Source: Betaproteobacteria bacterium
Lineage (GTDB): Bacteria > Pseudomonadota > Gammaproteobacteria > Burkholderiales > Burkholderiaceae_A
Reading direction: 5' to 3'
Length of the DNA: 32,296 nt
Assembly (NCBI GenBank): GCA_016868305.1
Contig: VGHK01000024.1
Coordinates: forward strand, 1 to 32,296
Part shown: positions 25,849 to 32,296 of the stretch, piece by piece
How positions within the stretch are numbered: the first letter of the stretch is position 1
Layout of the letters: each line of letters begins with the position of its first letter
The notes under the pieces: model-generated
What the model saw: only the letters and a program-made list of their open reading frames with translations
What the model was told of the DNA's origin: nothing
Database searches by the model: none
Translations under genes and position numbers: made by a program

Positions 25849-27386
25849 TTTTCATCCTCCATCGCAGTAGGGGCTGCCGCGACGGCAGCCTCCCCAGGGT
25901 TTGCCTCAAGCGGGAGTGTAAACCGGAAGCTGCAACCGCTTTCCGGATTGTCCTCAAACCAGAGTCTTCCCTGGTGGGACTCAATAATCGAACGGCAGAT
26001 GTTCAGCCCCATGCCCATGCCTTCTGGCTTGGTGGTGTAAAACGAGTCGAACAGGCGTTCGCGGATCTCGGCTGCCACCCCTGGGCCACGATCGGTAACC
26101 GCGAAGAGGATCTGGTCGTCCAGGCTCTGAACGTGGATTTTTAGCTCCCGCTGGCTCGTCTGCTTCATGGCTTCCAGGCCGTTTTTGATAAGGTTTAAAA
26201 GTACCTGTTCTATGAGAATAGGGTCGACAAAAATGGCCGGTAGGGCGGGATCGATCTCCTGGGTAATCTGCATGCCTAGGGCGCGGGCATCAATATCGGC
26301 TAGGCCAACCGCCTCGGCAACAATGGCGGTTGGGTCGACAAACTTGCGAATCGGATCACTGCGTTTTACAAAACCGCGGATGCGCCGGATGACCTGGCCT
26401 GCACGTTCTGCCTGCTTAGCCGTTTTGGAGAGCATTTCCTCAAGGTCTTCGCACGAAAGATTCTCACCGCGGGCCTGTGCGGCGCGCACACGGGCAACCG
26501 CACCCATGGTGTAGTTGGCAATGGCCGTAAGGGGCTGATTGAGCTCGTGGGCAAGTGAAGAGGCCATTTCGCCCATGTTAATAAGCCGGGAGGTCTGCTC
26601 CAGTCGTTCGTACTGAAGACGCTGGTTCTGTTCCGCCAGCCGCCGCTGGGTAATGTCGGTGGCAACCACGAGCTGCACCACGCGTCCATCCACCCACTGA
26701 ATACTGCGCACACGAACATCGAACCAGCGTTGGACGCTTGGGCTGAAGAATTCACGACTGTCCGCCCAGGGAGAGCGGCTCGATTCGGTCATGGGCCGGT
26801 GGCCTGCCGTAAGCGAATCACCGAACCATTTTCGATAGGTTTCATTCGCAAAGAGCAGTTCTTGGTTAGGGCCCGGCGGGGCCACAGATACCGCCGAATC
26901 CAGTGACTGCAGGACGGTAATGAAACGTTCCTGTGCCTGGGCGAGTTCTGCCCGGATTCGGCTTGGCTCAGTGATATCTGCAACAGAGGTCATCCAGCCA
27001 ACTTGCTTGCCGTGGGCGTCTCGCAGTGGTGAGGTGTGCATGCGACAGATGAGCCTTCGGCCGTCTTTGTGCATGACATTGATCTGGGTGTTCAGGAGAT
27101 GCATCTCGCCTTGCAGCAGGCGTCGCAGGTTCAGGCGCAGCTGTGTGCTCTCTTCGGGCGGCCAGTAAGGGTAGGGGGGCAGGGCACCCACGAGCCGCTC
27201 TTGCGACAGCCCCACTATTCGACAAAAGGCCGGGTTGACATAGGTGATGCGGCCTTCCAAGTCGATGGTTCGCATGCCTGTGGGCATGGCGTCTTCCATC
27301 GCCCGTCTAAAGGCGATTTCTCGGGAGAGTTCTTGGGCAGTCTGGCTCTGAGAACCGCGCAGCCACTGGAGCAGTTTTAACTTCAT
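25845..27386 (-). CDS. PAS-PAS sensor histidine kinase
   Basis: From ATG 27386 the protein has 513 residues: PAS 1 (about 26-140, GRITYVNPAFCRIVGLS), PAS 2 (about 153-248), H-box EMASSLAHELNQPLTAIANY with phospho-His H280, N-box NLIKNGLEAM, G1 DRGPGV and G2 GMGMGLNICRSI. No membrane helix is seen, so it is cytoplasmic and probably senses a soluble or redox signal; no haem-binding FixL histidine could be assigned. It belongs to the FixL/DctB-like kinases with a FixJ-type partner. The frame stays open up to 27542, but that would overlap the aceE ribosome site and adds a non-PAS tail; ATG 27386 has no clear Shine-Dalgarno, so the start is uncertain. Confidence 0.9.
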   Translation of the reverse strand: MKLKLLQWLRGSQSQTAQELSREIAFRRAMEDAMPTGMRTIDLEGRITYVNPAFCRIVGLSQERLVGALPPYPYWPPEESTQLRLNLRRLLQGEMHLLNTQINVMHKDGRRLICRMHTSPLRDAHGKQVGWMTSVADITEPSRIRAELAQAQERFITVLQSLDSAVSVAPPGPNQELLFANETYRKWFGDSLTAGHRPMTESSRSPWADSREFFSPSVQRWFDVRVRSIQWVDGRVVQLVVATDITQRRLAEQNQRLQYERLEQTSRLINMGEMASSLAHELNQPLTAIANYTMGAVARVRAAQARGENLSCEDLEEMLSKTAKQAERAGQVIRRIRGFVKRSDPIRKFVDPTAIVAEAVGLADIDARALGMQITQEIDPALPAIFVDPILIEQVLLNLIKNGLEAMKQTSQRELKIHVQSLDDQILFAVTDRGPGVAAEIRERLFDSFYTTKPEGMGMGLNICRSIIESHQGRLWFEDNPESGCSFRFTLPLEANPGEAAVAAAPTAMEDEK

Positions 27387-27436
27387 GGGTAGGGGCAGAT
27401 TCTGTTCGAAGCCAAGTGTACGATCGATCTGTTTAT

Positions 27437-27453
27437 CATAATGTGAAATTATG
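27437..27453. promoter_or_regulatory. Palindrome in the divergent kinase/aceE promoter region
   Basis: CATAAT (27437-27442) and ATTATG (27448-27453) form perfect 6-bp arms around GTGAA. The site lies 50 bp upstream of the proposed kinase start and about 100 bp upstream of aceE. On the minus strand it overlaps a TATGAT box that could be the kinase -10. It could be an operator; no known factor is assigned. Confidence 0.4.
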
Positions 27454-27556
27454 CGCCGTATAGCGAAAAAATAGCTTGCGCTCCTAGCGTTACCCTCAGA
27501 CAATTGTTTGTAAATAAAAACGCATTTGATCACGCCAAACACATTAGGAGACGTCT

Positions 27557-30265
27557 ATGTCCACGCTTCCCCCGCACGTCAGTCAGCAAATCGCTACAGA
27601 GGCTGACACCGATCCGCAAGAAACCATTGAGTGGAGAGAGGCACTGGATGCGGTAATTGCCCGTGAGGGACCAGACCGGGCACGCTTTCTTGTTGAGTCC
27701 CTGATTGATGAAACCCGCCGTGCGGGCGGTTTTATTCCTTTTTCGGCGAACACCGCCTACGTCAATACTATCCCCGCCGCACGCGAGGAGCACTGCCCGG
27801 GCAATCTGGAGTTCGAAGAGCGCCTGCGTTCGTGGATGCGTTGGAATGCAATGGCGATGGTGGTTCGGGCCAATCGCACCGATGGCGACCTCGGTGGCCA
27901 TATTTCAAGCTTTGCCTCTCTGGCCAATATGCTTGGTATTGGCTTTAACCATTTTTGGAAGGGGCCGGATCATCCTAGTGGCCACGACCTGTTGTTTATC
28001 CAGGGCCACTCAAGCCCCGGTATCTATGCGCGTGCGTTCCTGGAAGGGCGGCTAACGGAAGACCAGCTTAATAACTTCCGGCGCGAGGTGGGGGGAAAGG
28101 GCTTATCGAGCTATCCCCATCCGCAGCTTATGCCAGAGTTCTGGCAGTTCCCAACAGTATCCATGGGCCTTGGCCCGATTATGGCGATCTACCAGGCGCG
28201 GTTCTTGAAGTATCTGCATGCCCGGGGCCTGAGTGATACCGCAGAGCGCAAGGTCTGGGCCTTCTGTGGTGATGGCGAGATGGATGAGCCCGAGTCTATG
28301 GGCGCGATTGGCCTTGCGGCCCGCGAGAAGCTCGACAACCTGGTGCTTGTGGTGAACTGCAACCTGCAGCGGCTGGATGGCCCGGTGCGGGGTAATGGCA
28401 AGATCATTCAGGAACTGGAAAGCGATTTCCGCGGTGCGGGCTGGAATGTCATTAAGGTGATCTGGGGCGGATACTGGGACGAGCTTCTGGCTAAGGACAA
28501 AGAAGGCGTCTTAAAGAAGATCATGATGGACACTGTTGATGGCGAGTACCAAAACTACAAGGCCAATGACGGGGCTTATGTCCGTAAGCATTTCTTTGGC
28601 AAGCATCCGAAGGCGCTGCAGATGGTGGCCAATATGTCTGACGACGATATCTGGCGCCTTAACCGCGGCGGGCACGACCCTCATAAGATCTACTCGGCCT
28701 TCTCTGCGGCCGTTCGCCATAAGGGCCAACCCACGGTGCTTCTGGTGAAGACCATTAAGGGCTTTGGCATGGGCAAGGTGGCCGAGGGCCGCAATACCGC
28801 CCACCAGACAAAGAAGCTCGATGATCAGGTGATCAAAGAGTTCCGCGACCGGTTTGGAATCCCAGTCTCAGATGCGGAACTGCCGGAGGTTCCCTTTCTT
28901 AAGCCGTCACCGGATTCACCAGAGATTAAGTACCTGCACGATCGACGCAAGGCTTTAGGCGGCTACCTTCCCACCCGACGTGTCAAGGCCGACGAGGCGC
29001 TGCCTGTGCCTGCACTGGATGTCTTTGCCCCCGTGCTCGAGGCCACCGCCGAGGGTCGGGAGATCTCCACCACCCAGGCTTATGTGCGATGCCTCACACA
29101 GTTGCTGCGAGACAAAAATCTTGGCCCCCGCGTCGTGCCTATTCTTGTGGATGAGGCCCGAACCTTTGGCATGGAGGGGCTCTTTCGGCAGATCGGCATC
29201 TATTCGGTGGAAGGGCAGAAGTACGAGCCCGTGGACCGTGATCAGGTGATGTACTACCGTGAAGACATTAAGGGCCAGATTCTGCAAGAGGGTATTAATG
29301 AGGCTGGTGGTATGAGTTCATGGATTGCTGCGGCAACCTCCTACTCCACCAACAACCGCATCATGATTCCTTTCTACATCTATTACTCGATGTTTGGGCT
29401 ACAGCGGGTCGGTGACCTTGCCTGGGCTGCGGGGGATATGCGGGCACGCGGCTTTTTGTTAGGGGGAACTGCCGGGCGTACGACGCTTAATGGCGAGGGG
29501 CTTCAGCACGAAGATGGCCACAGCCAGATATTTGCCTCGGTGATTCCCAACTGTGTCTCCTACGACCCGACTTTCGCCCATGAAGTGGCTGTAATTCTGC
29601 ATAGTGGTCTCAAGCGCATGGTGGAGAAGCAAGAAGACGTCTTCTTCTATCTCACGCTCATGAACGAGAACTATGCTCACCCGGGCCTGCGTGCTGGCAC
29701 TGAGGACCAGATTCTCAAGGGAATGTATCTGTTGCAGTCTCATGGCGAGAAGTCTGCAAAGCTGCGCGTGCAGCTTCTGGGAAGCGGAACCATTCTGCGT
29801 GAGGTTATGGCGGCGGCCGAGATGCTTGAGAAAGACTTTGGTATTGCCAGCGATGTCTGGAGCTGCCCGAGCTTCAATGAGCTGCGGCGCGAGGGCCTTG
29901 AAGCGGAGCGGCACAACCTTCTCAATCCCGGTTCAAAGCCACGCATACCCTTTGTGACCAAACAGTTGCAGCCGCATGCCGGTCCCATCGTGGCGGCCAC
30001 CGACTACATGAAAACCTTTGCTGACCAGATACGCAACTTTATGCCTGAGGGCCGTCGTTACATTGTCTTGGGCACTGACGGATTTGGCAGGTCAGACACC
30101 CGCGCGCGGCTACGTGAGTTTTTCGAGGTCGACCGTCGCTATGTGGCAACCAGTGCACTCTATGGTCTGATGCAGGACGGCCTTGTTACCGCTAAGCAAG
30201 TTACCGACGCGATTAAAAAATACGGCATCGATCCCAAGCAGTCCGATGCATCCTTGCCCATGTAG
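27557..30265 (+). CDS. aceE: Pyruvate dehydrogenase E1 component, homodimeric type
   Basis: The 902-residue protein is full length for AceE (E. coli 887). The thiamine diphosphate motif runs from GDGEMDEPES (GDG at 238-240) to NCN (267-269). Also conserved are FSANTAYVNT, GHISSFASLANMLGIGFNHFW-type text and GEGLQHEDGHSQ. It decarboxylates pyruvate and acetylates the lipoyl group of AceF. AGGAG lies 7 nt before ATG 27557. It is the first gene of aceE-aceF-lpdA and is divergent from the two-component kinase, with about 170 bp of shared regulatory DNA. Confidence 0.98.
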   Translation: MSTLPPHVSQQIATEADTDPQETIEWREALDAVIAREGPDRARFLVESLIDETRRAGGFIPFSANTAYVNTIPAAREEHCPGNLEFEERLRSWMRWNAMAMVVRANRTDGDLGGHISSFASLANMLGIGFNHFWKGPDHPSGHDLLFIQGHSSPGIYARAFLEGRLTEDQLNNFRREVGGKGLSSYPHPQLMPEFWQFPTVSMGLGPIMAIYQARFLKYLHARGLSDTAERKVWAFCGDGEMDEPESMGAIGLAAREKLDNLVLVVNCNLQRLDGPVRGNGKIIQELESDFRGAGWNVIKVIWGGYWDELLAKDKEGVLKKIMMDTVDGEYQNYKANDGAYVRKHFFGKHPKALQMVANMSDDDIWRLNRGGHDPHKIYSAFSAAVRHKGQPTVLLVKTIKGFGMGKVAEGRNTAHQTKKLDDQVIKEFRDRFGIPVSDAELPEVPFLKPSPDSPEIKYLHDRRKALGGYLPTRRVKADEALPVPALDVFAPVLEATAEGREISTTQAYVRCLTQLLRDKNLGPRVVPILVDEARTFGMEGLFRQIGIYSVEGQKYEPVDRDQVMYYREDIKGQILQEGINEAGGMSSWIAAATSYSTNNRIMIPFYIYYSMFGLQRVGDLAWAAGDMRARGFLLGGTAGRTTLNGEGLQHEDGHSQIFASVIPNCVSYDPTFAHEVAVILHSGLKRMVEKQEDVFFYLTLMNENYAHPGLRAGTEDQILKGMYLLQSHGEKSAKLRVQLLGSGTILREVMAAAEMLEKDFGIASDVWSCPSFNELRREGLEAERHNLLNPGSKPRIPFVTKQLQPHAGPIVAATDYMKTFADQIRNFMPEGRRYIVLGTDGFGRSDTRARLREFFEVDRRYVATSALYGLMQDGLVTAKQVTDAIKKYGIDPKQSDASLPM

Positions 30266-30269
30266 CATT

Positions 30270-30285
30270 GGTGCGCATGGGCACC
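30270..30285 (+). repeat. Small hairpin between aceE and aceF
   Basis: GGTGC (30270-30274) and GCACC (30281-30285) enclose a 6-nt loop. No T-run follows, so it is more likely an RNA-processing or stability element than a terminator. Confidence 0.35.
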
Positions 30286-30303
30286 GTGGTCTGAACGAAT
30301 TCG

Positions 30304-30561
30304 AAAAGGAAAAAAGGGTATGGCACAGGTTGAGCTGAGGGTACCGGACATAGGGGATTTTAAGGAGGTAGAGGTTATAGAGGTATTGGTGAAGGCTGGG
30401 GATGAGATTGGGGTGGAGCAGAGTCTTATTACGGTGGAGAGTGATAAGGCCTCGATGGAGATTCCGGCGAGTGTGGCGGGGAAGTTATTGAGTCTGGCGG
30501 TGAAGGTTGGGGACAAGGTGGGCGAGGGCAGTCTGGTGGGGATGGTGGAGGCTGCGGGGGC
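30304..30561 (+). repeat. Near-identical lipoyl-module repeat, copy 1 (aceF)
   Basis: This segment, from the ribosome-binding site through codon 80 of aceF, is repeated at 31730-31987. By eye the coding parts differ at 5 of 242 positions, giving E29D, G68S, V76L and one silent change. Codons such as ATA, TTA, GTA, AGG, AGT and GGG are common here and rare in the rest of the gene. Confidence 0.93.
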
Positions 30562-31666
30562 TTCCGCTGGGGGCAAGACCGTTGCCGGGACAGGCGACGA
30601 GAATGTGGCGAAGTCATTCGAGGCGCTGGCCCCGCCGGTCGATGCCCTATCATCTTCATCGAACGCGTCCCCCGAGGTCCAGCATATCAAGACCGCCCCG
30701 CCGGTCGATGCCCCATCATCCCCATCGAACCCGTCGCCCGCCTCCCTTCCCCATGCATCCCCTTCTGTGCGCAAGTTTGCCCGCGAACTTGGCGTAGACC
30801 TCACCAAGGTGTCGGGCTCAGGCCCCAAGGGCCGGATTACCCAAGAAGATGTGCAGAAGTTTGTGAAGGACGTGATGTCGGGTGCGTTGGCGGTGGGTGC
30901 TGCGCCCAAGGCCGCTTCTGGCGGTGGCGCGGGTCTTGATCTTCTGCCCTGGCCGCAGGTTGACTTCACCAAGTTTGGCCCCGTGGACGCGAAGCCCCTT
31001 TCGCGCATTAAGAAGATCTCGGGAGCAAACCTGCACCGCAACTGGGTGATGATCCCGCACGTGACCGGTAACGATGAGGCCGACATTACCGACCTTGAGG
31101 CGCTTCGGGTCCAGCTGAATAAAGAGAATGAAAAGGCCGGCATCAAGGTGACCATGCTTGCCTTCCTCATGAAGGCCGCCGTGGCCGCTCTTAAGAAATT
31201 TCCCGAGTTTAATGCCTCGCTTGATGGCGATACCCTGGTGCTCAAGCAGTACTTCCACATTGGCTTTGCCGCCGATACGCCCAATGGGCTTGTGGTGCCT
31301 GTGATTCGCGATGTGGACAAGAAGGGCGTGCTTGATCTTGCCGTAGAGACCTCTGCCATGGCCAAGAAGGCGCGCGATGGAAAGCTCTCGCCCTCCGAGA
31401 TGCAGGGAGGGTGTTTCTCGGTTTCATCCTTAGGGGGAATTGGGGGCACCCATTTCACGCCGATTATTAACGCCCCTGAGGTCGCGATTCTCGGCGTCTC
31501 GAAGTCTTCGACCAAGCCCGTCTGGGATGGCAAGGCCTTTGTGCCGCGCATGATCCTGCCACTGTCATTGTCTTACGACCACCGTGTCATCGATGGGGCG
31601 TCGGGCGCACGGTTTAACGCCTATCTGGTTCAGCTTCTTGGCGACTTCCGCCGAATTGCGCTCTAA
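30320..31666 (+). CDS. aceF: Pyruvate dehydrogenase E2, dihydrolipoamide acetyltransferase
   Basis: The 448-residue protein has one lipoyl domain (1-80, lipoylated K43 in [10 protein letters not shown]), a Pro/Ser/Ala linker with a 22-residue tandem repeat (about 104-147), a peripheral-subunit-binding domain (SPSVRKFARELGVDLTKVSGSG...GRITQEDV) and a catalytic domain with the active-site H421 and D425 (YDHRVIDG). It carries acetyl groups from E1 to CoA. Many relatives have two or three lipoyl domains; this has one. The ribosome site is AAAAGGA. The first 80 codons are almost identical in DNA to the start of lpdA and differ in codon use from the rest of the gene. Confidence 0.97.
   Translation: MAQVELRVPDIGDFKEVEVIEVLVKAGDEIGVEQSLITVESDKASMEIPASVAGKLLSLAVKVGDKVGEGSLVGMVEAAGASAGGKTVAGTGDENVAKSFEALAPPVDALSSSSNASPEVQHIKTAPPVDAPSSPSNPSPASLPHASPSVRKFARELGVDLTKVSGSGPKGRITQEDVQKFVKDVMSGALAVGAAPKAASGGGAGLDLLPWPQVDFTKFGPVDAKPLSRIKKISGANLHRNWVMIPHVTGNDEADITDLEALRVQLNKENEKAGIKVTMLAFLMKAAVAALKKFPEFNASLDGDTLVLKQYFHIGFAADTPNGLVVPVIRDVDKKGVLDLAVETSAMAKKARDGKLSPSEMQGGCFSVSSLGGIGGTHFTPIINAPEVAILGVSKSSTKPVWDGKAFVPRMILPLSLSYDHRVIDGASGARFNAYLVQLLGDFRRIAL
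30629..30760 (+). repeat. Two-copy 66-bp tandem repeat in the aceF linker
   Basis: Units starting at 30629 and 30695 both begin GCCCCGCCGGTCGATGCCC and encode APPVDALSSSSNAS and APPVDAPSSPSNPS. The period is 66 bp (22 residues), and only the first part of each unit is well kept. It extends the flexible arm between the lipoyl and binding domains. Confidence 0.8.
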
Positions 31667-31707
31667 CCGGCTGGCAGCGACTCGCTACTTTTTGAACAAG
31701 TAAGGAC

Positions 31708-31723
31708 GCGGGTAGCTTCCCGC
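31708..31723 (+). repeat. Small hairpin between aceF and lpdA
   Basis: GCGGG (31708-31712) and CCCGC (31719-31723) enclose TAGCTT. A T-run is absent, so full termination is unlikely; it may tune the amount of lpdA relative to aceF. Confidence 0.4.
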
Positions 31724-31729
31724 TCATGT

Positions 31730-31987
31730 AAAAGGAAAACAGGGTATGGCACAGGTTGAGCTGAGGGTACCGGACATAGGGGATTTTAAGGAGGTAGAGG
31801 TTATAGAGGTATTGGTGAAGGCTGGGGATGATATTGGGGTGGAGCAGAGTCTTATTACGGTGGAGAGTGATAAGGCCTCGATGGAGATTCCGGCGAGTGT
31901 GGCGGGGAAGTTATTGAGTCTGGCGGTGAAGGTTGGGGACAAGGTGAGTGAGGGCAGTCTGGTGGGGATGCTGGAGGCTGCGGGAGC
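31730..31987 (+). repeat. Near-identical lipoyl-module repeat, copy 2 (lpdA)
   Basis: Second copy of the segment at 30304-30561, again starting in the ribosome-binding site. The offset is 1426 bp and there is no gap in the alignment. Confidence 0.93.
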
Positions 31988-32296
31988 GTCGACTGGCCCC
32001 ACAACGGTCTTGCCCGCTAGCGGAGCTGAGGGGGTTACGGGTTCGGCTGGCGAGAATGTTGCGAAGCCATTCGAGACAACGAACCCGTCTCCCGAGGCCT
32101 CACAGGGAACCTCGACCCCGCCGGTCGCAGCCAATTCTCCGGTCAAGTCCTTCGCCGGCACTCCCGACCTCGAAACCGAAATGCTTGTTCTCGGCGCCGG
32201 CCCTGGCGGCTACTCCGCAGCATTTCGTGCTGCAGATCTTGGCATGAAGACCGTGCTCGTGGAGCGTTACAGCACTCTGGGTGGCGTCTGCCTGAA
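31746..32296 (+). CDS. lpdA: Dihydrolipoyl dehydrogenase (E3) with N-terminal lipoyl domain, partial
   Basis: The visible 183 codons hold a lipoyl domain (1-80, K43), an Ala/Pro/Ser/Thr linker (about 81-138) and the start of the flavoprotein: [21 protein letters not shown], then [10 protein letters not shown], where the window ends at the first redox-active cysteine. E3 reoxidises dihydrolipoamide with FAD and NAD+. Lipoyl-fused E3 is known in Neisseria, Ralstonia and other betaproteobacteria. The linker also shares ENVAKxFE and a TPPV segment with aceF, so the similarity reaches past the lipoyl domain. The ribosome site AAAAGGA lies 10 nt before the ATG. Confidence 0.96.
   Translation, partial: MAQVELRVPDIGDFKEVEVIEVLVKAGDDIGVEQSLITVESDKASMEIPASVAGKLLSLAVKVGDKVSEGSLVGMLEAAGASTGPTTVLPASGAEGVTGSAGENVAKPFETTNPSPEASQGTSTPPVAANSPVKSFAGTPDLETEMLVLGAGPGGYSAAFRAADLGMKTVLVERYSTLGGVCL

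Noticed and set aside
25845-27542. Histidine kinase starting at 27542
   Set aside because: The extra 52 residues show no PAS features and the start would sit in the aceE ribosome-binding region.
30160-31551. 463-residue open frame on the minus strand
   Set aside because: It is antisense to aceF, low in complexity (Ser/Thr/Pro) and has no family features; it arises from the biased codon use of aceF. A similar frame lies antisense to lpdA (31724-32161).

Overview
The window looks like a chromosomal segment of a betaproteobacterium, most likely Burkholderiales (Alcaligenaceae or Burkholderiaceae-like). This rests on moderately high GC with GGC/CTG-rich codons, on the blocks cysS-accA-tilS-lysC and cysS // TPR-ppiB-lpxH, and on an aceE-aceF-lpdA operon whose E3 carries its own lipoyl domain. 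The genus cannot be told from the sequence. There is no CRISPR array, rRNA operon or insertion sequence.

Layout. (1) 1-389, minus: the N-terminus of a type I restriction endonuclease (HsdR), cut by the window edge. It lies 3' of a tRNA-Ser(GCU) gene, a common place for a genomic island. (2) 795-7021, minus: a housekeeping run cysS-accA-tilS-lysC-pirin-gpx with tight spacing or overlaps. (3) 7091-10449, plus: a secreted TPR protein fused in frame to PpiB, then lpxH, which has no ATG/GTG/TTG that would keep its first metal-binding motif, then a class III aminotransferase. (4) 10519-21768, plus: a TAXI-type TRAP transporter (binding protein plus fused permease) followed by a molybdenum hydroxylase cluster: small, large and medium subunits, MoxR ATPase, CoxE-like VWA protein, CoxG-like membrane anchor and XdhC. 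The large subunit carries AYRGAGR, not the CO-dehydrogenase AYxCSFR, so this is a 'form II' enzyme of unknown substrate. (5) 21799-24987: a GGDEF protein with an altered motif (GPDEF), an FAD monooxygenase and an M50 protease on minus, and a 91-residue membrane protein on plus. (6) 25079-25205: tRNA-Arg(ACG) with a good terminator, minus. (7) 25234-27386, minus: a PAS-PAS histidine kinase and FixJ-type regulator, divergent from (8) the pyruvate dehydrogenase operon aceE-aceF-lpdA, which runs off the right edge.

How the genes may work together. The TRAP transporter could bring in an organic acid or heterocycle that the molybdenum hydroxylase oxidises. MoxR, CoxE and XdhC would mature the enzyme, and CoxG would hold it at the membrane. 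The histidine kinase/response regulator pair shares a divergent promoter region with aceE, including a 6-bp-arm palindrome, and may control pyruvate dehydrogenase. The lipoyl-domain segments of aceF and lpdA are almost identical in DNA (about 5 differences in 242 nt by eye) and use codons unlike the rest of both genes, which points to recent duplication or ongoing gene conversion.
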